Origin: Xanthoparmelia taractica
Lineage: Eukaryota > Ascomycota > Lecanoromycetes > Lecanorales > Parmeliaceae
DNA: 38,648 nt
Assembly (NCBI GenBank): GCA_033085395.1
Contig: JANQBS010000335.1
Coordinates: 1-38,648 of the forward strand
Direction: 5' to 3'
Shown: in pieces, positions 21,501-33,039 of the stretch
Numbering within the stretch: position 1 is the first letter of the stretch
Layout: each line of letters starts with the position of its first letter
Notes under the pieces: generated by a model
Databases searched by the model: none
Told to the model about the DNA's origin: nothing
What the model saw: only the letters and a program-made list of their open reading frames with translations
Translations under genes and position numbers: made by a program

Positions 21501-22990
21501 TCTTCACTAGATGATCACCAACACAGAAGAGGTGTATATCGCGAGTGCACCTTGGACCGGATCCTCTTTGTCCCATTCTTCCGGTAACACGTTGGTATCG
21601 TCTGCCTGGAAAGCCCCCGAAGCTTGCCAGGGAACACCCGAGGATGAGAGGCGTGGTTGTCAGTGACATCTTGCTTCTTGTCGCACGAGTTATCAAAAGG
21701 AAACCAACAATCATAGGAACGCTGGACATGAATCCGGTAGTTCATATAGGTTCTGGGCAATTTGACGTACACGCGTCCGCGTAGTTCCTAGACGGCTGTT
21801 GTGCCAGATTCATGTAACCAATTTATGGAACGGTTATTCGGGGTCACCATGGCTATACTTGGAAAGCTTCGAATGGTGATATTTGACTTCAGGCAGAAGG
21901 AAGGCACGAAGCCTTAGATTGGTAGTATAAGCATTATAGTATCCCCAGGATTAATGTATTACTTCGTAGCATGAACAACTTTAAGGTTTATGCTCACCGA
22001 CAAGTCTAAATTTAGCCACTAGAGCACTCAGGTACTAGTCCCTATATTCCAACCGCCGAGTGTCAATACTTTATCCATCCTGTACCGTAAATGTTATATG
22101 TACTTGTTTCACACACAGCCAACGGTAAAAGCCGAAGACGCTGACTCAGATGTTTAATTGAATCCAGTCATCCTTTCAAGCGTCCAATTGTGGAGTGCAA
22201 TTTTTCCCCGGCTCTGTCCAAGACCCGTTTCCGTGCGTATGGTGAGGCACTATCTTTTTGCGCTTTGATGGATGGAAGGTCGCGTTGGAGCTGGCTTCTT
22301 TTTTCCTCCACCGGGTTCCGCCGAATGATATGGGGCCCAGAAGAACTCCCACACTCCCAACAACCCCTATCTCGGCCTATCTCAGCAGCCTCTAGCGGTG
22401 CAATCCCAAATCCCACGTGGTCGCCAGTGGCGCTTCTATTTGATGCGAAATCGATCGAAGCCCGCCTTGCATGCAGAATTAGGCCACCGTTCACTGATAT
22501 CCTCTATAGTCTACCATGTCGGGCGAACACGGGGCGGAAGCGAGAAATCGTTAGGCTGCTTCACTGCCTTAGGACAAGTCTTCCAAGAACATGTGCACTG
22601 TCAAGCTCCGAAAAGGTGGAAAAACACTTACACGATGCAACGACGGAGCTGCTCTCCTAAGTCGAGACCACACTCCTCAAGTACTGTAGTCATCCAGCCA
22701 TAGACGTAGCCCACCATGAAGCCAACGGGAAGCCAACGGGAAGCCATGCGGAGCCTCTGGGGGCCGTTATCAGGCCCGCGGCGGGGTGGCGGGAGCTTTG
22801 GAATGATCTTGGCATTTTGCGCTGCAGGGTTAGAATCAGCGCTGGAATAGATGCCAAGTCTTCTCTCTCTTTCACATCACTTCATTTTCTTGGCGGATCA
22901 TTGAGCGAGGGTTGCATGTAGAACCTATCTTATTTCCCGTCAGCTTGACTTTGCCACGTGTAGCTACGCAATTGCCCTACACTAACCACA
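18527..22990. other. 4.5-kb gene-free region
   Basis: Moderate-GC DNA with many overlapping short open frames on both strands (largest 156 codons, at 22190-22660, opposed by a 108-codon frame). None has a recognisable motif, splice structure or biased codon use. A minus-strand frame at 20243-20446 reads somewhat protein-like (LKDVDGYDFPRFHSKKL) but was not identified. It may contain decayed genes below my detection. I see no repeats of note. Confidence 0.4.
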
Positions 22991-23024
22991 CTTGCGGTGA
23001 GCAGTGTGAGGAAAAACAAATCAT

Positions 23025-23160
23025 AATCGATTATTAATCGACTATAATCCGACTATAATCCGGATTATGATTTTATGGTATATAATCCGGATTATAGTTA
23101 TATAATTTAAAAAATTGGATTATAGTCGGATGATATTTTAGATATAGTATATACATTAAA
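23025..23160. repeat. AT-rich palindromic element with TATAATCCGGATTATA motifs
   Basis: A 135-bp AT-rich island in moderate-GC DNA carries two copies of the perfect palindrome ATAATCCGGATTAT (about 23056 and 23083), plus repeats of CTATAATCCGACTATAATCC on the left. The inverse GGATTATAGTCGGAT lies on the right at about 23117. The left and right parts are thus imperfect inverted repeats and could fold into a cruciform or mark a small MITE. There is no coding capacity. Confidence 0.6.
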
Positions 23161-23562
23161 AGACGTGTTTTTTCGTATATTTTCTCATTGGGTTCGGAGA
23201 GTTATCATGAACCTACATGCAGGGTCCCGTTGAACCGCGCTTCTGATTGGATCCTCCAGCGAAATGCATGTCTGAGACCTTGTACAAATAATCTGACAAG
23301 GATCGAGTGGTCGTGCACCCTCTTGTCCGGGTTTACCCTGCTTACAACGTACCCGGGCTTTGAAAGTTGGTGTTGTAACATACGGCGGCAGGAATCCAAG
23401 GCTGAAATTAATGCGACAGTAGTAATCTCCAAGCATCCTGCTACAATAATATAGGTCAGCATTACCTACTCAAATCGGACGTCCCGTGTCTCCAGGTATC
23501 TTATAGACTGCCAGCCCTCTCACTTTGTGTTTTCCACATTCGCATCTTCATCTCCAGTCATC

Positions 23563-25008
23563 ATGTTTGGAACTTTGCGCTACGATGCTCAGAATGATGA
23601 CACTCATTTCATCGAGCGGACCACTGATCCTCTGAACGGTAAAGGGGAAGGGCAGAGACCCCGCTACTCCGCATGCGATAAGTGCCGAGCGAAGAAGGTT
23701 CGTATGCATGCCATTATCGCTGATAACTTACCTGATTGGCTGATAATTTTCCGCTCCTAGCAAAGATGCGGTGGCCGACGAGATGGGTGCGACCGATGTA
23801 TACGTACCTCGAGTGAATGCGTGTACTCTCTGCAAGGCAAAGGCAGAGGTCGGCGAAGGCGCAATGCTACCGAGGGGAAAGACCTAAGCCCAGGAGATTC
23901 TTCCGTAGAACCCGCCAAACGATCGACACCAGACAAGGCTCAACCACAGAAAGCACCACCGACAGTCGATACCACACCGAAATTGAGCGGCAGTGCCAAT
24001 AATTCCATGAGCAACTTCATGCAGCTCGATAATCTGGAAAATGATTTCCCCACATCCGGCCTCATGCAGAGTGACATGCTGCCGGGCTTCGATGGCCAAA
24101 GTATCGACGACTATCTCGAGAGCAATTACATTTCGGCACTGCCGGGTCAACATGACTTTGATCCGGGCTTTTACTTTGGCAGTCACTGCGAATCTCTTGA
24201 CAGTACGCCAGTCGACTCATTGTCCGGTGAGTAACCACGTCCCAGACGCGGATGATTCAACTAATGTTCCGCAGACATCTCTTCGATTTTTGAGCCGCAT
24301 CAAATACTCCAATCGCGGTCCGACTTCGACATGAATTCCTATCTTTCCCACTCGCCTTTGTCATCTGTACAGTCCTACTCTGACGGTTTACCAAGTCCAT
24401 TGTCCACACCACAGGCACGCCCGGCAACGCCAAGCAGCAGTTCTCGCACCAAAAAAGAAAGCCCGTCAGCTGCCATTTTGGAGAATTGTCAATGTTTGAG
24501 TACTATGGTTCTCCTGCTCGAAGACCTGGAGACGAAAGCCCGGCATGTCGACACCGCAGCGCTCGACTCGATTCTCGTGTCACAAAAGGAGGCGCTGGGC
24601 CGCTGCAATTCGGTGCTGAACTGCCCCAGTTGCTTTCTACGCTCGGAGTACATTCTTCTACTGGGAATGGTGACGGAAAGGCTCGCTTCTTTATGCGAAT
24701 CGACCGTTGCCAAGTATCTCGATGACGTGAATGACGGCACTCCATTTCGAGAAATCAATGCGCGGGGGAACCCGATGGATGATGTCAAGGTGTCGCTGGG
24801 TGGCTACGAGATTGAAACGCCAGATGAACGAGTGGGCATGGTCCGATTGTTGATTGTGATGCAGCTGCAGAGCTTGAGAAATTTCATTGGGGGGGTAGCC
24901 AATGCGGTTGCATCAAGGAAAGAGGGCAAGACGCAAGTGGCCAAGGTGCAAGCTGCAGAGCAGAGGCTGGCGAAACTGATACAGAAGATCCGGCAATCCA
25001 AGGCATAA
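23563..25008 (+). CDS. Zn2Cys6 transcription factor with AflR-like C-terminal domain (444 aa)
   Basis: Exons are 23563-23697, 23761-24226 and 24275-25008, joined over 63-nt and 48-nt introns; the sum is exactly 445 codons. A perfect binuclear zinc cluster, CX2CX6CX6CX2CX6C, spans Cys38-Cys65 (ACDKCRAKK | QRCGG...), with the first intron inside the cluster, a frequent position in these genes. A basic stretch, KGRGRRRR, follows. Residues 80-260 are low-complexity Ser/Pro/Thr/Asp and resemble an activation region. From about residue 270, NCQCLSTMVLLLEDLE, LNCPSC and a leucine-rich helix resemble the AflR regulatory domain of aflatoxin/sterigmatocystin-type regulators. It is expected to act in the nucleus on a secondary-metabolite cluster. 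No PKS or intact NRPS lies in the window, so its target is unknown. The Met at 23563 sits after CAGTCATC; an in-frame Met 36 nt upstream is less likely. Confidence 0.9.
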
Positions 25009-27462
25009 CAGTGTTGTCATGTTGGGGGCGTTTGGGGCAGGCTTAAGGTGGATGGATTTGTTTGAGAGCGCATCCGTAACGGCTGGTGACATTTCCGGGA
25101 CCCGTTCGAGGTCTTGGAGACAAGATTTGATGCTTGATAGATTAAACCAAGACCGCCTTAGGGATGACTAGATCCGTAGAAGCGCAGGAAGCAACTTCCA
25201 AATCCTCAGAAAAATCATACCTGAAGATGTCGAGTGCTACTACTGTTACTGTTACATTCGTATCGACTGTTCTATTCTTTCAAGCCGTTGGATGCGACTT
25301 GACAAAGATAGGTAGTCTCAGGACTGCTTTGTGTGGATATAGCGAATCGCGCCGTCATGGTCCCTCCCGCAGGCGCTGCTTATAAAGTACCTTAGGGGCT
25401 CCTTGGGGGCTGCTTACTTTGGGGCTGCTTACTTTGGGGCTGCTTACTTTGGGGCTGCTTACTTTGGGGCTGCTTACCTTAGAAGTTTAGGGGCTACGGG
25501 ATAGGTTAGCGACCCGATGTCACCTTCCGACTTGGGGCGGCACACGGATAGCTGAGTTTCCGTTTCCGAGAGGTGCCAAATTCAGGATTGACTAGCTGAT
25601 TGATTACATTATAGTATTGAGGATTCACGTCAGCAGAAGTTATTTAATGCTGATTTAATTAGTTGGGAGTGACTATGTAGTAGAACAGATCCTGACAGAT
25701 CCTAAGGTAAGGTACTTACAAGGCGCAGCCATTCTCTACCGCCTTTTCAATTTTTCTTAATTTTTTCTTTGTTAGTCAAATTCAATATTTGGTCCAATAA
25801 ATTCATAGAGGTTATATCGAAGGTTGGATGAGTACTGGATGAGGTTTCAATTGTCCTGAAGGGAGAGTTACAATTTGTCTTACCTAGTTCCTACTGCACG
25901 TCCTATTTATCCTTAGCTTACAACAGACCCAAGTCCAACGCTAGTGAGAAACAGCTCGACCGTGGTCCCCCGCATCTCCCTGTCTTGAGACACAAAAACT
26001 AGTTGGCGTACCTGGTCAAAATATCCGCTCTCTCTCCTCTTTGCTACAGACATTCTTCTCTTATCGTCTTCACAGATCCGCCGTGAACTCTACTTGCATC
26101 AAAATCTACTCCCTCAGCCATGGGTGAGACCTTTAGTGCATTATGCCGGCATACTAATCAGTGGTCTCATGTCTCGCACTGCGAACCCCTTCGAGGTGAA
26201 TACCACGTCGCTGTCTTGAGACATTTACTGCTTGTTGGTCCAACTCGTGCATTCAGGCCTCCCACGCCAGTCTTGGCTAAGTTTCTTACCTCACCTTACT
26301 CAGCTTAGAGATCGACCGACATGATGCATGACCAAGTTTGTTCAGCTGCATGCGTCGAAATTTGGGTTCGAAAACAGAGCCGCGAAAAGTGTCGAGGTTG
26401 ATGGCATCTGATTTGCTGGCCCCTCTCGGAGCAAACGCTTGGTGGGTTTCGAATAATTACTGATGACTGCGTTAGATCCTCGATTCATGCCTGTTGCAAA
26501 TGTGGGTGACGGATGGTTTGTAGCTACTGAAAAATCTGACTACATACAAGCGATAGGGCTGAGTAGTGCCAAATTCCAACAATGCCTTCTGAAAGGAAAT
26601 GGCGGAGGGTGGTAGATGTCGGCGCTGATGAGACATTCAGTGATTTCCAGATCTTCTACACATGAGACCGGCAGACCGCCTCTCTAAAATGCTGCAAGAG
26701 AATAGCACCGAATCGAGGGGGATGCCGATTTCCGGCTGGGCGAAGATGACCCAGAATATCCGTTCTGCGATGACCTCCCAATGATTAGGATATCAAAAGC
26801 ATCATTGGTACAGGTCCTGTAGAGAGTATCAAGAAATACTATAATTATTTGAGCCAGAAAGCTCCGTTGTAAATCCGGAAACGGCTTGAAGCATTCACCC
26901 TCCACTTGGTCTAGCCTACCTTACTGTGTATCACTTACTTTAGACGTAATATAGCCCTAGTGTGACCGAGTCAGGGTTAGATTGGGATTATGGGTGGCCA
27001 AGTAGGGGGTGAACCCTTCTATGGATATCGAATCGGCGTTTGCAAGATATACCACGAACTTATCAGCACTGAAAGCCTTGCTCTATGCATGTAATAACTT
27101 ACGGTTATATGTTTGAGTACAATTACTATCGACGACGCTCATCTCAGGAACTTTGAGCCTCACTGTTTAAATCGCTCAATCCCAAAATTCGAGGCATTTG
27201 TGGGAAATGCCGGGTGATCTGCGGCTCCTTTGAAGCTTAAAATCAGACTTGGCAGACGGGGCTTGCCGCCCAATTATATTAAATTCCGAGGCTAATCTCC
27301 GTCCTTCATTTTTGAGCCCAAAAACACCACAAGTACGTCATTTTATTCCATCTTATCTCTTCACACCAGCCAAGGACCTGGGCTCAATCAAATCATGTTC
27401 TCCTCACTCATGCTCACAAGGATGAGGGTGTAGAGTTTTCATCACCGCACACTGTCATCATC
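25009..27462. other. 2.4-kb intergenic region with a minisatellite and a possible orphan gene start
   Basis: It contains the 15-nt minisatellite listed separately. Around 26118 a CT-rich leader is followed by ATGGGTGAGACC, and then an intron-like GTGAGA...CATACTAATCAG. This looks like the start of a fungal gene, but no open frame of useful length follows. A minus-strand frame at 26684-26905 has no recognisable family. The rest shows nothing. Confidence 0.4.
25406..25480 (+). repeat. 15-nt minisatellite, five copies
   Basis: The unit GGGGCTGCTTACTTT is repeated five times head to tail; the last copy has one change (CTTACCTT). Flanking sequence on both sides holds degenerate GGGGCT fragments. 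It lies about 400 bp after the AflR-like stop codon, in non-coding DNA. Confidence 0.9.
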
Positions 27463-29635
27463 ATGTCAAGCATCCTCAGCAATTCTGCCTCCCTCGATCA
27501 CGCTTCCAGTGGCCTGGATCGCGCCTACTTCAACGCCTACGACAAGGCCGACTGCCATATCACCGCCCCACTGCAGCAGCAAGCTCCTAACTCCTCCTCC
27601 GGTGATGGCGGTAGCGACGCCACTGGCGATGATCAGAGAGAAGCCAGGGAAAGTCCCAGGACCTTTGCCAGCGTGCGCCGAGTCTCTGCAAAAGTACGAT
27701 CCAAAGTGAAGACGAAGACATACAAGATGCTTCATACCTCCTATGAACAGCAGGCTCCCAAATCACCCGCGGTCCCTGCTTTGGCACCTGCAGCCGCCCA
27801 CGACGGCGATGATGAGCGCCTCTTTCATCCTGCACCCGAACACAAGGGACCTCAAGTCAAAGAGCTGCTTCACAATCCAGTCGATACTGTCTCCTCTCTA
27901 CTACACGGCGCAAGTGGCGCCAAGATGGCTGATGTCGTGGACAGCCAAGTCATAGCCCATGGTGCTAACGTAAACTTGGTCCGGGTGTACGATAAGGCGG
28001 TGGATACCGACAATAAGGATGAGCGACAGTTGGCGTTGAAGGAGTTGGAGGATTTGAAAAAGGCAAGACAAGACCAGTATGTCAGATGGACAATGGATCG
28101 TCATGTGCTTAAAGTTAGGAGAATACCGCCCCTCAACTTACAGAGGCCGCAGAAGAATGACTTTAGAATACGGGATCAGAAGGAGGAAGACCAGATCAAC
28201 TGGGCCATGTACGGCGAGCACGTGCGTACTCTTCCAGACAGTCGATGCATCTCTTTCTGCTCTTACAGTCATACGATAATTTCGAAAAGCCTCAAATGCT
28301 GAACCAACTTCCAGCTCGCACGCTTCTATGCCCGGCACTACGGTGACCAATATATCGACGAGTCTCCAGCCCTGCCTTCGGCAAATGAAGAAGCTATCAA
28401 CACCAGTCTCGAAAGGTTGCTCATGACATCATCGCCCTATCAAGTGGTGCTCATGAAAATCCGGCGCATTTACCGTTGGGATGACCCCATGGAGACCGGG
28501 GTATACCTTGTATCCTACCTCTTCCTTTGGGCCTTTGATCATCTCTTAAGTGCTGCAGTAAGCTGCACGTATCTGTCTGGGAGTTAGAGTCCTTAGTGCT
28601 GATGACAAACCCTCCAGCTCCTTGGCATGATATGGCTCGTACTTAAGCGGCACTTTTACCCTTCAACTGTAGAAGATCTTCGAGAAAGTATCAAACGGTC
28701 AGAGGACGTCGAGCAAACCGCCACAAATCTTACGCAGCTGATCGAGCAGCATGGATCCCGTGGGTGGGTGGATGCTTTGATGAAGAAGCTGGGACCAAGA
28801 TCTTTGTTGACATTGGTCGATATGGCAGACACCTTAGAAATAATGAGAAAGTGAGTGGGCGGAAACCCTGCGTGTCAACCGCCTCGCAGGTTCTGTGTTT
28901 CCCCATACGATCAGCCTTCGATTACAAGTCACTAATACGTGTCACTTGCAGCTTCTACGAGTGGCGAAGCCCACACCGCACAATGTTATCACTTTCATTC
29001 CTCTCTCTCGTTTGGCTAACTGTCATTAACACGCCACTCTGGGTGCTGGTGAAGGTCACACAACTTGACGCTGCTTTGATGTTCTTCGGAACATTTCCAA
29101 TTACGAGCCGCATGCCACAGTACCGACATCTGGTATCGCCACTAACCTGGTTGTTTTGGAAAATACCCACAGATGGTAGGCGCTCGAAGTCTCTATGCTT
29201 TCACCTCTTCACACATCGATGCTGACGCTCTTCATTATAGCCGAGTGGGCGATAGCTCGCCTGCAGGTGGAAGCTAGGCTCAGCAAAGACGCACTGCCAC
29301 AGAATACAACGGATGACGAAAGGACAAATTCAAAGGCTGATAATAGGACCGAACCTGCATTTTTTGTCGGCGTTTATCATTGCATGTGCCAAAACCACCA
29401 TGGAGATCTTCATGTAAGCTCGAACGGTGCTCGCTACGTGACTGCAGTGAGATCAAAACTTCTATGGAAGCTGCGATATGATGATTGCAGGACAATTCGC
29501 AAACAATCTGATAGTGGGCTGATCTTCGAGCTCATGGATGAGAGCGAGTTCAAAGTAATGGGCCTAGCGGTCAGAAACGAAGTCTTTACTCAAATCATTG
29601 GTTATAGCGGCCTAACCTGGCAGGTCACTGGGTGA
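27463..29635 (+). CDS. fungal membrane protein resembling DUF3292, with a GRAM-like C terminus (617 aa)
   Basis: Five exons: 27463-28221, 28315-28557, 28618-28850, 28952-29175 and 29241-29635 (1854 nt, 618 codons). Introns are 60-101 nt with GTGCGT, GTAAGC, GTGAGT and GTAGGC donors. Residues 1-150 are polar and probably disordered. A hydrophobic stretch at about 315-343 (GVYLVSYLFLWAFDHLLSA and on) is followed by a charged loop, then a second hydrophobic region at about 423-460 (MLSLSFLSLVWLTVI...). The C terminus (about 530-617: FFVGVYHCMCQNHHGDLHVS, NEVFTQIIGYSGLTWQVTG) has the beta-rich look of a GRAM-type lipid-binding fold. This order fits the uncharacterised fungal DUF3292 family; that assignment is from memory of the family. 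It probably sits in an internal membrane. The function is unknown. Confidence 0.8.
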
Positions 29636-30433
29636 CGAGATTATAACAACAGCAAGGTTGGCTAACAGAACATGCGACGACCCAATAGAATCTTGGGACT
29701 CAATACTCGGATGCTGACGTTGGATGGATATCAGGCCGACTGGCATCCGTCATCGTCAACTTGTTGGGTGGGCCGAGTTTTTGTGCTCCCCTAGACGTCC
29801 GAACCGTGTGAATAGGATTGCAACATCGGCTGAACTGATGATGACTTACCTGAGAGCTAAAGACCGCACCTTTCTTGCGTGTTGCATGGTATAAGACAGC
29901 AGAGATCCTGTCAGTCCTAAGAGAATACAGAACTCCATTCAGGTAAGGGGCGCCGAAGAGCAGTATTCTGGCGTCTAGTGGGCGCGTTCTGAGTTGGCGC
30001 ATCACGTGGTCGCTGCGCGAGTAGACTACAGCAGATGTCTCCTCCTCTGGGACTCGCGGCATTCGGATATAATTCCTCCGCAGCGATCGATCTACTCAAC
30101 AAGGCCACAGACTGCGCGATCGTCATGTCTCGATTCAGCAGTAAGATACTGGCTTATGGCATGTTTTCAGATCACTCGCGGCTTGCCCAAAATCCTCACA
30201 TCCATGTGTAAATAAATCATCGGTTAATCTTTTTGCGTAGCAATTGTTTCCTGAGCTTTAGGCCGAAGTCAGGAATGGAAGAGATTTGGGGCTTTGTATT
30301 ACTATATCGCGTGCTGTCTACCGATGTTATATTCTCAAAGACATATTCACGAAAGTACCATTGAGCATTCCCATGACTTTTCTGCAGACATTTTGTCCAG
30401 TTCTACTATCAGTCCGTACTCTCATCTGCCGCC
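29636..30433. other. intergenic region, nothing recognised
   Basis: This lies between the DUF3292-like gene and the NRPS-like relic. Short minus-strand frames (up to 120 codons at 29700-30062) overlap one another and resemble no family. It would have contained the promoter of the now dead NRPS-like gene. Confidence 0.4.
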
Positions 30434-33039
30434 ATGGCTCGAAATACGTCGCCTCAGCGTGAACCAAAGTATGGACGTAGGTCGATACCCACGCTAGTGG
30501 AGGAAACGGCGGCTTCGAAACCAGATACGTCTGCATCTCCACACCTCGCAAGCAATACTTCAACGGTAGCCTCGGTGGTGCTACGTCTCGGGATCCGGCT
30601 CGCGTATTCAAACGAGCTGCATTCTGCATCGAACAGAAACTGGAAACAGTGCCAAATTCGAGACAAACGAAGAACGTGGTCCAAGTAAGGCATACATGCT
30701 ACGAGCGGGTGCATGGCTAAGCCTTCCACCATCAGTGGATCGAAGATCTTTCATCATTGCCATGGCGGCGTCGGAAAGGAATTCACGACCGTCAGTGTTG
30801 AGCGTAACCATTGGACTATATCACTGTCGCCATACAGCTGTATCGAGGGCCACTTGGAGCTCCCAGAACCCGTGAAAAGCAATATCTTCATCAGTCCCCT
30901 AGAAACAAAGATCGACCATATTTCATCCACACAAAATATGCGCCATTTCAACATTGAAGCGCTCAAAGATTTCTTATGCGCAGACTCCATCCAGCATTAT
31001 GAGTACCACAAGAGGCCGAACGCGACCCATTCATTAAAGTCACACGTCGGGATCCTCTGGTTTAGCGAAGCAGAGCATTTTGTACCATGGCGGGGTGGCA
31101 ACTCTGGGTGGTTAACGCCTGATGTCTTCTCTGGCTGGATTTGATCCTGTCATCGAGTGTCCAGAGACTCCTGTCCGAGCCTTCTTGACCTTATTCTCTT
31201 TTCGCGCAATGTCATAGTCCTAGCACGAAGCCAGAACGCAAACTCTCGACGACTTGTCAACATCCATTATCAGAGCGAACGATTGCGCTCGTACGCCGAA
31301 CTTCATCTTGACCACGTTTTTTCTATGATGGACCGCAAGCCTAGAACAGGAACCGATATAGGCACAGTAAAGCATCACGCTACAAATCCGGCCTACGAGA
31401 AAAAGATAGACGAATTCCATAGGGGCATTGCGGCCTTGGGAGATACACTAGATGCCGTCCAGCTTGGTCCTAGGGACCAGATTGCAGTAAGAAACGTTTA
31501 CCGCTGATCATGATTTCCTTGCTGCTGGCATGACTCGCTGCGAGTGATGAACTCCGCGGAACAGCTTCGGTCGCATTCAGAGACCATGATGGGGGAGCTA
31601 TCACGCACCGCATGTCGTCGTGTATAATATACTCCAACCCAGCCGTCTTCAAGCTTGCGACCACGGTATAACACGTGGCCGATCAAGGCGACGTGGTATC
31701 TGGGAGCTTTGGAAACGCAAGAATTGGCAAAACGGAAGGAACGCTTGCTATTTACGCACAAGGCCTACCACACTCCAAGGACGACACCACTCGATGCCAC
31801 GAGCAAGGTGTTACAGACGTTTTAACAGGAAGCACGGGACCGTTCCGCTCGTATCTCCTGCATTGTTTGCTTGCGAATGCGTAAGGGACGAAGTTTTCTG
31901 TCTGAACCGAGGGACGAATAGAGAGATCAAGCAGAAGCAAGGCAACAAAGTACGAGGCTGAATCAATGAAAGGGGAGATAGGGTGGAAGTCTGACCACCG
32001 ATCTCAGTGAAGGGTGCTGATGACTACGAAATACTTGTCAAGGAAACTTCGGCTATCATTCGTATACGGCCATCTCACACACTAGCACAGCTGACCAGCC
32101 GACTCATTGCAAAAGACAATCAATGGCAAATGGACATCGATCTAAATGTGAGGTCCTTCGAACCTTCCATTGCAGGGGTCCGGAATCTCATCCATATTTC
32201 AAACCAGGTACCAAAAAGCCCGCCAATCTTGTTCACCTCCAGCATCTCCATCTTGGGCAATCGAGCAAACAAAGATCCTGGTAAGGTCCCTGAGCCAGCC
32301 TTTTACGACTTCAGTATTACCGCAGCCATGGGCTATGGAGAATGAAAATACGTAGCTGAACAACTGCTCGAGGAAGCCGGAAAGACTTCCAGCATATCAG
32401 CCACAATCTGCCGCGTCAGACAACTTGCAGGACCCGACCGTAGTCAAAGGTGAATTCGGAACAAGCAGAAATAGCTGCCCAGCGTAAGTTGCAGTCTTGT
32501 ATTGTGTGCACCTCTACTATTCACCCATTCCCGGAGATCATTACTGAGACAGTCGTATCTGCACTTTATAGCCAGCTCCAAGGACATAGGCAAGATCCCA
32601 ACAAGCCTTCCTGGCCAAGGCACGGTTAACTAGTTACCTAGATACCGGTTTACATCACAACAAGCATCATAGTCGAACTTCGCTTCTCCGACATCAACGG
32701 TTCACCATCAACTACCGCCTGGACCAACTATCACAACCTCATGAACCCGCAGATGGGCTTTTGGGAAATGCTCGTCCCTGCTATCTCCAGCCGTTGTGAC
32801 GACAGTGTCGAGCCTATAAGCTTCGAATCTTGGTTCGAGGCCCTAAAGGCCACAGCGTCGAGGACAAATGATGGGCCAGCCATCAAATTGGGAAGTTCTT
32901 CGACTAAACGAATACGGCTGGCGGTGTCGATGTCGCGTTATAGACAGGGTAAACCGTGCAAAGAAGTCTGGCACTGGGCGATTTGAGTGCCGTGGCGCCG
33001 GAATGGACAGAGAATTGGTTGGATCAGTGGGGTTTTTGA
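30434..33039 (+). pseudogene. NRPS-like adenylation-thiolation-reductase pseudogene
   Basis: Fragments of one NRPS-like reductase occur in order but in shifting frames. The N terminus has YGRRSIPTLVEETAAS (30434 onward). An early A-domain part has SPYSCIEGHLELPEPVKSNI (from 30827). The A3 core HTSGSSGLAKQ starts at 31041 and runs into a TAA at 31113. A large gap follows where about 300 residues should be. The A10-like RTGTDIGTVK with YEKKIDEFHRG comes at about 31330-31430. The carrier motif is DHDFLAAGMTR at about 31505-31545, where the phosphopantetheine Ser of DSL is lost. A thioester-reductase start, LTGSTGPFRSYLL, at about 31818 lacks the last Gly of TGxxGxxG. Then SFEPSIAGVRNLIHIS and MGYGE-stop-KYVAEQLLEEAG, with a TGA in the catalytic YxxxK region, and the typical C terminus APEWTENWLDQWGF ends at a TGA at 33037. 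Intact family members are about 1050-1100 residues. The gene is dead by frameshifts, stops and deletion. Confidence 0.8.

Noticed and set aside
22190..22660. 156-codon plus-strand frame
   Set aside because: Opposed by a similar-size minus-strand frame, with no motif, no splice context and no recognisable composition.
24486..24788. Alternative frames on both strands within the AflR-like third exon
   Set aside because: Shadows of the regulator coding sequence.
25406..25480. Telomere-like repeat (TTAGGG-related)
   Set aside because: The unit is GGGGCTGCTTACTTT. The nearby TTAGGGGCT is a single occurrence and not a telomeric array.
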